This document shows, piece after piece, positions 43,751 to 54,570 of a stretch of DNA of 64,000 bases. The position numbers and the translations under genes were made by a program. The stretch lies in contig SDUX01000008.1 in NCBI GenBank assembly GCA_008729055.1, positions 5,357,756-5,421,755 of the forward strand, in the 5' to 3' direction. The stretch's first letter is position 1. Every line of letters starts with the position of its first letter. Origin of the DNA: Pyropia haitanensis. Lineage: Eukaryota > Rhodophyta > Bangiophyceae > Bangiales > Bangiaceae. The notes below the pieces were generated by a model. That model was not told the DNA's origin and made no database searches. It saw nothing but the letters and a program-made list of their open reading frames with translations.

Positions 43751-44587
43751 TGTCGGCGTCGGCGACGGCGGGGGCGGGGTGGCGCCGCCGCCCGGCCGCG
43801 GCGTAGCGGTCGCCGCCGCTGGCGCGGTGAGCGCGCACAGCAGGGCGGTGTCGTTAAATACAATGACGCTGCGGCGACCGGCCAGGAGGCGCGGCGCGCC
43901 GCCTCCCGCCGGCAGGCGCAGGCCCGCGTCCCCAAACGCCGCCCACGTGCGTCGGCCCCACCGGGGTCGGTCTCCGCAGACCAGCGTGTCGAGCCCCACG
44001 CCCAGGACGGTGCCCCAGGCGGCTGCCGCCCGCCGAGTCGCCGACGAAAGAATCAGCTGCGTGATCTTGGGCGGCGACGCCAGCCCCGCCACCGCTGCGG
44101 GGTCGCCATAGCCCGCAGGGGAGACGCCGAGCAGGCACCCCGGCGGAGCGCCATCGCAGGCGCTGCCTCCGAGTACGATGCAGTCCCCATCCCAGCGGAG
44201 CGCCACCGTCGGGGACACCCCGGCGACCGCGGCTGACTCCTTCATCTGCCACGTGGGCGGGCACGTCTCGCCGGCACGGCCCCACACGAGGGTGTAGGAC
44301 GTCCCTTCCAGGTCGGAGAGGCTCATCAGCCTGGACGTGGTGGCCATGCGCGTGTATGGGGGGGGGGCGCCTCCGGCGGGCTCTGCACGGGAACCGTCGG
44401 TGCCGGCTCCACCTGCTGCCGCATCTGCAGGGACGACGACGTGGGCGGTGGCGACGGTGGCGGCGGCGGAGGTGGTGGTGACGACGGCGGCGGCGGCGGC
44501 GGCAGCGGCGACTGCGGTCGCTGCCGCCGCTGCCGCTGTCCCCACCGCCACCGTCCATCGGAGACACCAGCGGGGAGAGGCGCCCAT
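42770..44587 (-). CDS. Predicted type I membrane protein, 605 aa, unknown family
   Basis: ATG 44587 was chosen because the codon at the longer frame's start is GTG; from it the N-terminus is MGASPRWCLRWTVAVG plus a long Ala stretch, a likely signal peptide (residues ~1-45). An ectodomain (~75-260) with six Cys follows, then a (TP)n stalk (~275-300 and ~327-335, encoded by GGGGTC-type repeats), a Gly-rich linker, and one membrane segment (~364-391, GATVGVVAGAL...ALFATRLWRSRG) followed by basic residues. The cytoplasmic tail is Gly/Ser-rich with repeats. The layout suggests a cell-surface protein; no domain was recognised. It stands alone in a GC-rich region. Confidence 0.6.
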
Positions 44588-47500
44588 GCCCCGCGCGCCG
44601 CGGTCGCCCTTGTCCGACACCGCGACGGGCGGCAGACGCGAATGTGGATTGGAGAGCACGTTGCACTACAGCGGGGAGGGGGCCCTGCGAGCTTCGACGC
44701 GAACACAGGTAGCTGGAGTGGTTGCCGGGCTTGCGGGTGATCTGCGCGGGTGGATCCCTCTCACGCGTGGTGGCCGGCCTCGCCGACGGTTTGGCGTGCG
44801 CGGGGGTAGAGGGGAGAGCAAAGAGCGTTTCGACAGCTCCGCGGTGGCGCGCTCGACGTCGGCACCCCCTCTATCGCCGTGTCGCGGGCCCCTCTAGCCG
44901 TGTGTGCGAGCGGCGGCCCCGGCGCGTGCGCGCCAGCGCCGGAAGCGGGAGATGGACACGTGCGCCGCCGCGCAGGAGATGGGGCGCGTGCGGCACCCAG
45001 CAGAGCCGAGTTGTGCACACAAACCTCTGCCGTCGTGTCCCGCCATAGCACTTGCTGACTCAGTGCCAGCCTTTTTTTTTTTCTGGAATCGAGTTGTGGC
45101 AATCCTCCCCAGCGCGGCGCGTCCGGCCCTCAAGTGGCGGCCAGCTGGCCCCCACACCGATTGGCGGCTCTCGGGGTGCGGTGGCTTCCCACCCGCGGCC
45201 GCCACCCAGAAACCCCGGGAGGGGGTCCATCGGCTCCCCCCATTGGCGAGCCGGGGGGGTCCCTGTCCAAGGCGGTCGCAACGCCCGCCGTGGTCTGCCG
45301 TGCGCGGTGCCGCGTGCGTGCCAGCCACGGGGGCAGCAGAAGATCCACGGCAGCCGGCGTCAGGAGGGGGGGCGGGGGGGGGGGCGGTGGGCGCGTGTTG
45401 CGGCGACGGGCTCCGCGGTTGCAACAGGGGGCGCCGGCGGTTGCACCTGCTCACGGAAAGAGAGATCCCCAGTGGCAGGCATGGGCATGCAATGGGAGTG
45501 GGGAAAACGCTGCGGGGTCTGGCAGGGGCCACCACCCCGTCGGCGCCAGCGTCAGCGCCAGGCCCCCACCAGAAAACCTCCCTTCCATCGGGAGCGGGCG
45601 TCCGCACGAGGGGACACGGGGCTTGGCGGCGGCGGTGCGATCCCAGCGGGGATGCGCGCGGCTCGCAGCAGGGATTGGCTCGAAGGCCGCGGCACAAGAC
45701 CCCCCGTTCCACTCGCACTTGCTTTCCCGGCCCACGCTATGTAGGCTGGGCCCCTCGGCAATGATCCGCGAGGAGCGCGCCCGCCCGCTCCCTTGGCGGC
45801 GTGACAACCGCGGAAGGTACTGTGCGTTGGCAGGGACGAAAGGTGCGCTATGGCGAGACGCGAGACCGAGTGGGTGGAGGTGGTGGCGTGCCGGAGCCGT
45901 CGAGACCAAGCGCGGCGAGGGGAGGCGGATCGTCCCAAAAGAATCCCGACCTTGTCAGGGGCGTGCGGTTTGACAGTGCAGCGCGGTCGCCGCATTGGGC
46001 ATGGACCCTTACAGCTCCTCGCCTTGACTGTTGCTGTCAGCCGCTCTGTCTCGTGGCCGGCACGCTTCTCTCCAACCGCCTCGAGATGCGGCCGACTGCA
46101 TGGGTGGCCACAGTAGCCGGGCTGCAGCCAGCCCCACGGAGCCCCGCCATGTGCATCCGCCCGCAGCACCCTCCCTCGCCGCGATCAGGGCTGGGTAGCC
46201 TCTACCCGTCCGAGCCACGTGCAGTCGCGGCCGTCCCTTCCACCACCGCCAGCGCCGCGTCGGTGGTAGCGGGGGGCGTTCCAGCTCGAGGCGGGTCAGT
46301 CACAGTGGCATCAACGCCGTGCGATGCGGTTGCCGCCCGCCTGCCGTGGTCGCCAGTCGATGATAGTCCGCACCAGTGGACCAGGGCGGAGCCGCGTCGG
46401 GGCGGGCAGGGGGAGGCACTGGCGCTGTGGCCCCCTCTGCTTCTGTTCTGGCATGCTGAGTCAACGCCTCGCGCAGGGGAGCCGAGGAGACGGTGACGGA
46501 GGCGGTGGCGGTGGCGGTGGCAGGAGCAGTGCCCTTGGCAGTGACTGTTGTAGCGGCGGCAGCGGTGGCGGCGGCGGCAGCAACCGCTGCGGCCACCCGC
46601 GCCGCGGCGGCGGCAGAGTGCGTGCACTGGGCAGCCTTTCGCAGGACTTCAAGATCGCGGCGGTCAGCACTGCACCCCCGCGGCGCGCCACAGCTGCTGG
46701 GCGAGGCGCGCGGATGAGGCGCGGGGGGGGAGGGGGGGAAGCGACAGAGTTAGGCTGCCGCCACCGCCGGAGAGAAGCAGGAGCTGCACTGGGCGGCGCG
46801 TGGCCGCGTCGGCGGCGGCAGCGGCGGTGACAGCCTGGGTGCGATGCAAGCGGCTGCGGCGGCCGCGGCGGGAGGGGGCGCTAACAGTCAACGGGCAGCC
46901 CCCTCCCTTCTTCCGCTCCCTTTCGCGCCTTTCCCCCCGCGCGTCCCCACACGGTCCGTGGTCATTGCAGCGGCGACGCGCCGCCCGCGCGGACGGGCAG
47001 TGTCGGCGAGCGGTGTCGCTGCCGCACCACGGTGGCCTTGCAACCACTGGGGACCGTCCGGCGAGATGGTAGGGTCCGCCGCGATGATAGCAGCCGCCGT
47101 CTCCTTCACCTGACAGGCACCCCCCCCGTCCCTCCACCCCGTGCGCCCTCGTCGACCGACGCGGCGTTCAATACACTCAGACGACGCTAAATGCCACCCT
47201 CGAGCTGTCAAGTTGCAGAAGACACCTTCGATCTGTTGTGGCTTTGGCACTTGTGGCCATTTTGCGACATACGACAAAGCAATGTCCCCAGTTGCCAAAA
47301 CGCTCTAATGTTAGGGACGTTCAACTGATGAAAAAATAACGTCCGGTGCTGTTACGGCACGTCCTTGAAAAATGATATGCTCTTACTGGATCTAGTGACT
47401 CTTTCCTCTTTGATGCGCTCAGAAGTCCCAATAAAATTGTGTGTGCCACTGTTTCCGCGACTGTAGCCGCTCACGCGGAGCTTTGATTGGTCAGTAAATT

Positions 47501-47610
47501 GCAAGACCTTCACTCATGCAGCAGCGACGTGGGCTTTTGAGAGATGATGAACTGGCCGTCCTGTCGCTCTTCAGAGCGGCTGCACATCACTTGCTTGCTG
47601 CGCCCGACAA
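44588..47610. other. Three kilobases without a supported gene
   Basis: Many overlapping ORFs of up to ~290 codons on both strands exist, but none shows a domain, a consistent start or plausible composition. Notable sequence: a T12 run at 45071-45082, G runs near 45366-45385, and a GGC/GGT-rich stretch at 46490-46620. Confidence 0.4.
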
Positions 47611-47621
47611 AAGCGCAGCTC

Positions 47622-47707
47622 AGGTTGAAACCGGGTTTGAACCGATGACCTAGCGGACTGCAGCCGCTCGCTCTTCCGTTCGTGAAGGACCACTGAGCTA
47701 TTCAACC
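47622..47707 (-). tRNA. tRNA-Cys (GCA) with an enlarged D-loop
   Basis: Reads GGTTGAA (acceptor), TA, GCTC (D-stem), a 21-nt D-loop, GAGC, G, AGCGG, CTGCAGT (anticodon GCA), CCGCT, AGGTC, ATCGG, TTCAAAC, CCGGT, TTCAACC, T. All stems pair (one T-G in the T-stem). The D-loop should be 7-9 nt; here AGTGG is followed by about 13-14 extra bases able to form a small CTTC/GAAG hairpin. This is best explained as an ectopic intron, as known in nuclear tRNAs of the red alga Cyanidioschyzon. CCA is not encoded. Confidence 0.9.
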
Positions 47708-48423
47708 ACGCCATCAGCATGCCAGCACTGGCGAAAACAAATTATTATTCAATATAGATCATGACGCTCCTCAGTAGAGTCGAGCGAAGTCTTTCGAAAG
47801 AGGCGCAACCAGAGCGAAACGAAAGCTCGCGCGTGCAGTACAGTCCAGAAGTTCCCTCTATAGGCTATATCAGTACGTATTCAGCCAAACGCTGTGTGGT
47901 CGACACGCGGACGTCAGAGAAGACGATCGCGGGAGCAACCAGTGTGTGTGTGCTTTCCAACGGTGTCGCAGCGGCGGGGCGCAACGCTTCTGACGTCGTC
48001 TCGACCTGCCGTTACTTGGGTGGGCCAAGGTAAGAGGCTTCCATGAGATACCGACACATGTGTAGTTTGTGGGACGTTCATTGGCACTGCTTGGTAAGAA
48101 AATTCTCGTGACTGATATTCTCCTCACAACGCGCTGAAATGATCAGACTCAGATGTTCAGACACGCGTAAAATTGAAGTGCATGAGTCAAAAACATTGAT
48201 TACACACCTGGAAGTTGTGGTCGTACATTGGTTAACGGAGAAAGTATCTCGTCTGTGAGCGCGGGGTAGCCAGCTCGGCCGGTGCGACCTGTGCTGGGTG
48301 GTTTCCCTCGCGCATCGGTACCCAACCTCCACCCTCACCTTCGCACCCTCCTTGCCGGCTCCCGCCTCACCTGTTGCCTGCCTCGCCTCATTGCGCTTTT
48401 TTCTTGGCAGGCCGCGCAAGGCG
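47708..48423. other. Intergenic and 5' flank of the ATAB2-like gene
   Basis: No gene supported. TTTTTTCTTGGCAG at 48399-48412, just before the ATG, resembles a 3' splice site, so a 5'-UTR intron is possible. Confidence 0.35.
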
Positions 48424-49560
48424 ATGGCCACCATGGCTTTCGCGGCGTCTGCCTTTTGCCCGGCAGTGCAGCGGGGAGCCCCAGGCGCCGCCGCGGCCGC
48501 CACCACGGGGCGGCCAGCCACTGTTGGGTGGCCGCGGAGCGTGGCCCCACCGTCTGGCGCGCCCCGCCGGCGGCGAGTTTCACCATCGCGGCAGCCGCCG
48601 CTGTCGGCGCAGCTGTCAGAGCCGAGCCCCACCGCCCCCCCCCCCACCCCCGCCGAGGCCTACTCCCCCGCCGGCACGGTGTCGCCCATCTGGGAGCTCG
48701 ACTTTTACTCGCGCCCCGTCTATGGCAGCGACGGCAAGAAGCGGTGGGAGCTGCTGATCACGGACAAGAATGGGGTGTGGAGCCACGTGGAGGTGTTTGC
48801 CAACGCGGATGTCAACTCGGCCAACCTCCGCACCCGCGTCGCGTCGGTGATAGCGGACGCAGAGGAGAAGCCGTCGACCATCCGCTTCTTCCGGGCGGCC
48901 ATGTTCAACATGATCTCCATTGCCCTATCGGGCCTCGACGTCGTCGCCGCCCCCTCCCGCCGCACGTACGCCCTCTTCGACATGATAGCGGACCGGCAGG
49001 CCAACGTGTACCCGTCCCTCGAGGGCTACCGCGCGCCCTCTGGCGGGGAGGGCCTCCCCGGCTTCCTCCGCGCCGGCGCGGGCGTCATGGACGTGTCGAC
49101 GACGACTCCCATGCCGGACGCTCTCCGCGGCGAATCGTTTGCGTTTGTGCAGCTGCCGCTGTCGACGGCGCTCGGGTTCTTTGAGGCAGACGCGACGGGT
49201 GAGTTTTTTGGCGACGCCTGCCGAGTGGACCCGGCCATGGCCGACGCGGACCCGCTGCTGACGGGGCTGTGCGTCTACTCCAAGCGCGCCAAGGGCGTGG
49301 CTGCGTGGATGTCGGGCGCCGAGGTGGTGGCGGTCAAGGCGGACGTGGGGACCAAGGAGGTGGTGCTGCTGTGTGGGCTGTCCACCTCGTACCTTTTTGC
49401 GCGCCTGGTGGGCGCCATCCGTGAGGAGGGCAAGGCGTTTGAGAGGGCCAAGGAGGCGTCAGGGGGCGTCCACTTCCTGGCGGTGATGGTGGACGAGGGG
49501 AGTGACGAGGTGGAAGGCTTTTGGCTGCTGAGGGAACCGCGGGGGATGGACTCTCTGTAG
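48424..49560 (+). CDS. ATAB2/Tab2-like chloroplast translation factor
   Basis: A 378-residue protein of the Tab2/Atab2 family (DUF1092), RNA-binding factors needed for translation of chloroplast psaB mRNA and thus for photosystem I. The ATG at 48424 (a second Met is three codons on) starts a hydroxylated, Ala-rich ~55-residue stretch typical of a plastid transit peptide. The conserved body begins WELDFYSRPV at ~80, with RFFRAAMFNMI, PSRRTYALFD, VYPSLEGYR and FAFVQLPLS in family order. Single exon, intact. It converges with the organellar DNA polymerase gene, 335 bp between stops. Codon use is GC-rich like its neighbours. Confidence 0.85.
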   Translation: MATMAFAASAFCPAVQRGAPGAAAAATTGRPATVGWPRSVAPPSGAPRRRRVSPSRQPPLSAQLSEPSPTAPPPTPAEAYSPAGTVSPIWELDFYSRPVYGSDGKKRWELLITDKNGVWSHVEVFANADVNSANLRTRVASVIADAEEKPSTIRFFRAAMFNMISIALSGLDVVAAPSRRTYALFDMIADRQANVYPSLEGYRAPSGGEGLPGFLRAGAGVMDVSTTTPMPDALRGESFAFVQLPLSTALGFFEADATGEFFGDACRVDPAMADADPLLTGLCVYSKRAKGVAAWMSGAEVVAVKADVGTKEVVLLCGLSTSYLFARLVGAIREEGKAFERAKEASGGVHFLAVMVDEGSDEVEGFWLLREPRGMDSL

Positions 49561-49895
49561 CACTGGCATCGCGTGTCTTCCTTTTTTTGCGTCTGTACTG
49601 GCGGGGGGCCCATGCGTGTATTCGAACGTCTCTTGGACACACACAACGTTCTTGACACGCAAGGGTGTACCAGTGGCCCCCCGTTCTGCTGCATCCCCTG
49701 CGAGCCACCTCACTCGCATGCTGAGCTCCCGATGAAGACGGACAAGCGGCTGGTCGGCAGGGGAGTGCTTGCGAACGCAGGGGTTGGGAGCGGGCACGCT
49801 TAGGAAGGCATTCGTGGCGTGAATCAGCACCCTAGGGACACAGGCCCATCCCTCACCACGAACGCCTCAAGGGCACGGCAGGTGCCTCCATCCGC

Positions 49896-52700
49896 CTACT
49901 TGGCGTCGTACCACGTGCGCGCGGCTTTGGCGTCCACCGGCAGCTCCACGGCCAGGTCCACCCCCTCCAGTGGCGACTTCATCACACGCGTCACCAGCGG
50001 GAGCGCCTCGTCCACCGAGTCGGCAGGCCCCTCCAAAATGATCTCGTCGTGCACTTGCAGAATTACCCGCCAGCCAAGCCGCTGGAGCGCCGGATGCGCG
50101 CGCAGGCCGAGCATCGCCGCCATGACCAGGTCCGCCGCGGACCCCTGCAGCGGCGCGTTGATCGCCGCGCGCTCCGCGTGCGCAACGGCAAGGCGGCGCT
50201 CAAAGCTGCCGCCGCCCCTACCGCCGCCGCCACGGCGCCCAGGCCGCTGGCCCAGCAAGTCGGGCAGGTGCCGCCGACGGCCCAGGAGGGTCTCTACGTA
50301 GCCCGTCTCACGGGCGTGCGCAAGGGTGGCCTCCTGCCACGCCCGCACCTCGGCACGGTCGGCGTACCAGCGAGTGACGGTGGCGGCCGCGTCGCTGAAA
50401 GTGATGCCCCAGTCCTTTGCTAGGCCCCGGGTGGTCTTGCCATACGCGATGGAAAAGTTCAGCGTCTTGGCCCGGCGCCGCTCCATCCCAAACGCGTCCT
50501 TGAGGAGGGGCACCGCCGCCGCCCCACCGCCGTCGCCGCTCCCCCCCGCTCCGGCGCCGTCCGCCTCGAGCCGCACCGTGCCGTCGGCCACCGCCGCCGC
50601 CACGTGCGAGTACATACTCACGGCGGTGCGGCTGTGAAAGTCCCCCCCCGCGGCAAACGCGTCGAGCATCGACGCGCAGCCGCTCAGTTGGGCGAGCAGC
50701 CGCAGCTCCAGCTGCCCGTAGTCCGCCACGATGAGCGCATTCCCGGGCGCAGCCGTAAACGCCGACCGCACCTTGTAAACATCCTTCTCCAGCGCTGGCT
50801 GGTTTTGAAGGTTGGGCCGCCGGCAGCTGAGGCGGCCCGTCTCCGTGTTGATGTTGAGCGACGCGTGGATACGGCCGTCCGCGTCGGGGTGCTCCTGGAG
50901 AGGGGCAAGGAAGGAGCTGATCATGCGTGAGACGGCGCGTGCCTCGCAGAGGGCTTCCAGTGCCTCACACGCCTCCGGGTCGGCTGCGCCGCCATAGACG
51001 GGAGGGGACGCCGAGGGGGATCCCGCCAGCTGGCGGAGCACCGAGTGGTTCGCCGACGGGAGGCCCTTCTTGGTAAAGACGGTTGGGACGAGGCGCTGGC
51101 TCACCAGCGTCACCTGCCTGACGTCCCGCTTCCGCTTGCGCGGGCCAGCGGGGGCGGTGGTGGGCGCGGCTTCGCCGTCGGCCTCCACTGCCGGGTCGCC
51201 AGGGTCATCGTCAGCCTCGGCGTCAGCGCCGGCAGCCAGTGACGTATCCGTCCGCAGCGCCGTCTGGTCCACCGCAAACGTGTGCTCCACCGGGAGTTCC
51301 ACCGCGCCCTTGCGCTGGCTGGTGTAGGGCCCACCAAACAGGAGCTGCTGCAACTGCCGGTCGCTGTGGACGTTCATGTAGCGCGCGTCGGGGCAGCGCG
51401 CAGCCGCCCAGCGCCGAAACTTGTCCTCAAGGGCGTCCCGCGACGCCACCGCCTCAGCCTCCTTGGCACGCAGGAGTGGGAGATCCACCGCAAAGCCCAC
51501 CCGCTCCATGTCGGTGAGCATCTCACCAAACGGCACAAACATGCTCGTGTACATGTCCCAGAGGGTGCCGCCGCCGCCACCGTCATCGGCAGTGACGGCG
51601 CGCAGCTCCTGCGCCTCTAGCCGCGCCCGCAACTCGTTGTACAGTCGAAACGTCAGCGCCGCGTCGTGTGTCGCGTAGCTCACCCACTCGACCGCCGTCG
51701 CCGGGTCCGTTTGGAGCGCCAGCGTCGACGGGACAGACAGCTTCTTGGCCGTCGCGCCCGACTTGAGCGTCGCCGCCACCCCAAACCGGTCCGCCATGGG
51801 CCGCTTGGGCTCGTTGAGCAGCACCTCCCCGAGCGCCGCGAGCGAGTACTTGAACCGCGCCGTGCACTCGAGCCGCCCCATGTGCATCGTGTCGCCCGCA
51901 AAGCCCGCCGCGTCAATGCCTCCGTTGGCCAGCACCGCCCGGTCAAACGAGTAGTTGTGCCACACCTTGGGCCGCGCCGCGTCCTCGAGGTAGCCCCGCA
52001 GATGGTGCAGCGCCGCGCCCGGACCGGCGTTGTCCACCCACAGGTGCGGGCCGGCGCCAAAGTCTACCCCAGCGCCCGCGTAGGCGGTCGCGCAAATGAC
52101 CGTGCCGGCGCCGACGGGGGACTCGGCCTTGGGGTTCACCCCCACCGTCTCCGTGTCCCACGCGACGGGTGTGTCACGGGCGGCGAGGGCGGGGGAGGTG
52201 AGCGTGGCCAGCGCGCGCTCCGCCGACTGCTCGTCATTGACAATCGTGACGCCGGGAAAGGCCGAGCGGGGGAGGCCGCCGGGGCCCAGCGGCTCGGCCG
52301 CCGCACGCCGCCGACCCGGAGGGGGTCGCGCCAGCGCCGCGGCCGGGGCGGTCGCCGCCGTCGCCGGCGTGGCCGCCGCCGTCGCCGGCGTGGCCGCTGT
52401 GGTCGCCGGCGTGGCCGCTGTGGTCGGCAGCGTCGAGGGCGGCCACGCCGGCTGCGGCGGCGGTGGCCGCCGAGCAAAGCCGCCCACCCCCAGCGGGTGC
52501 GACGTCTCCACCCGTGGCCGCTGAGCAGTGATGAGCCATGGAAGCCCCCCGCCTGCGGGCGCAGGCCGGGCCTGATGCACGGCAGCGGCGCCGTACACCG
52601 CCAGTCCCCACAGCACACAAGCAGCGCACGAAAAGAGCGCACGCCAGCAGCGCACCCCACACGGCGGCACAGCAGCGGAGGCCACCCAGCCGACCACCAC
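49896..52700 (-). CDS. Organellar DNA polymerase I (POP type, family A), 5' end unresolved
   Basis: Replicates plastid and mitochondrial DNA in plants and algae. In the 934-codon frame the 3'-5' exonuclease motifs are intact: DTET (~182), HNYSFD (~248) and YATHD (~342). So are the family A polymerase motifs: A, VADYGQLELR (~658); B, RRRAKTLNFSIAYGKT (~741); C, VHDE (~883). A charged insert (~485-525) separates exonuclease and polymerase. The frame opens with GTG at 52700 and has no ATG before residue ~270, so the start and targeting peptide must lie on another exon, probably beyond a 5' intron; the Pro/Ala/Thr-rich first ~150 codons may be partly non-coding. The stop is at 49896. Confidence 0.88.
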   Translation of the reverse strand: MVVGWVASAAVPPCGVRCWRALFSCAACVLWGLAVYGAAAVHQARPAPAGGGLPWLITAQRPRVETSHPLGVGGFARRPPPPQPAWPPSTLPTTAATPATTAATPATAAATPATAATAPAAALARPPPGRRRAAAEPLGPGGLPRSAFPGVTIVNDEQSAERALATLTSPALAARDTPVAWDTETVGVNPKAESPVGAGTVICATAYAGAGVDFGAGPHLWVDNAGPGAALHHLRGYLEDAARPKVWHNYSFDRAVLANGGIDAAGFAGDTMHMGRLECTARFKYSLAALGEVLLNEPKRPMADRFGVAATLKSGATAKKLSVPSTLALQTDPATAVEWVSYATHDAALTFRLYNELRARLEAQELRAVTADDGGGGGTLWDMYTSMFVPFGEMLTDMERVGFAVDLPLLRAKEAEAVASRDALEDKFRRWAAARCPDARYMNVHSDRQLQQLLFGGPYTSQRKGAVELPVEHTFAVDQTALRTDTSLAAGADAEADDDPGDPAVEADGEAAPTTAPAGPRKRKRDVRQVTLVSQRLVPTVFTKKGLPSANHSVLRQLAGSPSASPPVYGGAADPEACEALEALCEARAVSRMISSFLAPLQEHPDADGRIHASLNINTETGRLSCRRPNLQNQPALEKDVYKVRSAFTAAPGNALIVADYGQLELRLLAQLSGCASMLDAFAAGGDFHSRTAVSMYSHVAAAVADGTVRLEADGAGAGGSGDGGGAAAVPLLKDAFGMERRRAKTLNFSIAYGKTTRGLAKDWGITFSDAAATVTRWYADRAEVRAWQEATLAHARETGYVETLLGRRRHLPDLLGQRPGRRGGGGRGGGSFERRLAVAHAERAAINAPLQGSAADLVMAAMLGLRAHPALQRLGWRVILQVHDEIILEGPADSVDEALPLVTRVMKSPLEGVDLAVELPVDAKAARTWYDAK

Positions 52701-54136
52701 GCGCGTCAGTCAGCAGGACACCAAGAGCTCCGCGGGTCAGCCGCCTGCGTCATACGGGACACGCCCTCTTCCCCCCAACACCCCCCCCCCCCCATAAAAA
52801 AGAAATGCGGTGCCATCCTCAAAGAACAGAACCGCAAAGCATTGCACCCACAGAGCGCACCCACCCTCCGCCCACACTCCCCACGCAACCAAAAAAAAAG
52901 ACAGGAAAAAAAAAACGTACAGCTACGCCTGCCAAGGCGGGTGCGCTGACCACGCGCCCCCCCCCCCCGCGGCCCTGCCGCCCCCCCCCCGCGGGGCGCC
53001 GCCCACGCAGGCCGCCGCGGCACCCCCACCGGCGGCACCCGCATGGGCGCGGCGGCCGCCCCGCGGCGCGGCGCGGCGCCGCCGCCGCCGCGGGGGGGGC
53101 GGGGCGCCGCGCCGCGCGGCGGGGCGGCACCGCCGCCGCCACAGCAGCGGCGGGGGAAGGGAACGGCAGCAGCGGGGACGGGGGGGGGTGGGCGCAAACC
53201 CACGCGGTTGTGGGCGGTCAAGGGGGCGGGGGGGCGCGCGGGGAAGCAGACCGCTGTGGGGGCACCCGCGGGCAAGTGGACGACGAAGAAACTCGCAGAT
53301 GCCTGGTCCAAGGGACACACGCGCACGGCGGCGTGACGTGCGTGCCAGAACCGCGGATCCTGCGCGATGCAGTTTGTATTGCTAGACGAGGACGGCAAAA
53401 CAAATTTGAATCATATGAATATAAAGTGGAAAAGTTAGAATGAAGTTGGAACACTGCAAAGAAACATTACTTGGGGATCAAGAGTAAATTTGGGCCGGTG
53501 ACTACCTCGCCAACGTGCCGCTCACGCCCAGCGCTGCGCCGGCTAAACAGTCTCAAGCCTCGGTTGCTGCGTTGGCTGCGACCGACGCCGCGCGCATGAG
53601 TGGCCGCTTACGATAAAGCTCTCATACTGTTATTGAAGCTGGACCAGAGGTACTGGCCTTTGAAGATCATGCCGTCCGTAGGGCTGTCATGATAAGCCTG
53701 TCACGTTATGGGACATAAGGGACTGCTACACGTGATTTTACCGTCGGCTTGTGTGAGCGACCGGTATGCGTGACAGGCGATAGACGCTCCACCTGTGCTC
53801 GCAGCGCACGGGCGGTATGCTTGTGTACAGCGCGACGCAACACCAAGTATCAAAGCAAGCAACGGGGGGTATGTTCTTCTCGGTTGGTCGCACCACGGCC
53901 GCGTGAATTGTACTGTCCAGGCGGAGGCTTATGGTCATGACGCCCTATTTTATCAGGTCGCCGAAACAGTCCAGCGCCTGGTCGAGAACCGTGAGCTTCT
54001 GCAAGACGATGTGGTCGCCATACCGGGTCCAGAGGAAAATACCCCAAGTTTGCAACGATCGGTGACGAGTTGCTCCACCATCGTTCAATCATTGGAGATA
54101 GGATCAAATCGTGTAAAATTCTTGCCGTGGTAACGC
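52701..54136. other. Intergenic, GC-rich then AT-richer, no gene recognised
   Basis: 52760-53340 is rich in C and G runs, with A-runs at 52890-52915; it may hold the missing 5' exon of the polymerase gene, but no candidate ATG exon could be chosen. 53340-54130 is ordinary intergenic sequence. Confidence 0.4.
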
Positions 54137-54219
54137 GGGTGATTGGTCTAGTGGTATGATTCGCGCTTCGGGTGCGCGAGGTCCCGAGTTCGATGTGCAA
54201 GAATCTCTCGGATCACCCC
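54137..54219 (+). tRNA. tRNA-Pro (CGG) with an enlarged T-loop
   Basis: Reads GGGTGAT, TG, a normal D-arm (GTCTAGTGGTATGAT), T, CGCGC, TTCGGGT (anticodon CGG), GCGCG, AGGTC, CCGAG, an 18-nt T-loop, CTCGG, ATCACCC, C. Everything pairs as in a standard eukaryotic tRNA-Pro. The T-loop begins TTCGAT and then has about 11 extra bases (GTGCAAGAATC region), interrupting the B box at its 3' side. An ectopic intron in the T-loop is the best reading. CCA is not encoded. Confidence 0.9.
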
Positions 54220-54224
54220 CGTAC

Positions 54225-54230
54225 TTTTTT
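54225..54230 (+). terminator. RNA polymerase III terminator T6
   Basis: TTTTTT begins 5 nt after the tRNA-Pro discriminator base, which supports that this gene is transcribed. Confidence 0.75.
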
Positions 54231-54570
54231 GGCGAGCTCGTAGACGCACAGATGCTGCTGTTGCTTGTTGTTGCCCCAAAGTTTTTCGTGAAAGCTTGAA
54301 ACATGTTCATATGCACGGCCAAAAGAGAGGTGGTGTCCGGTTCTTTTCCTGAATATCTGGGCGCCTTTGAGTTGAGGAACCGGGCAGTGAGCATCATCGT
54401 CCAGATCTGGGACCGCCGTCCGTGATCCGCTCCACTATCACGCCATCGTGACGACTGCGACCGCCGTCGCATCCGCGCCGTCCACCCCTGCCGTAGTCTT
54501 GGTCTATGCTTGAACCTGTCTCCCCTCCCTCTCACCCCTCGGACCAGCCTCGGCTGCCTTCCCAGGCGCC

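Noticed and set aside
46888..47298. A 136-codon minus-strand ORF with a plausible non-repetitive start
   Set aside because: No recognisable domain, no support from a promoter or homology, and competing frames overlap it.
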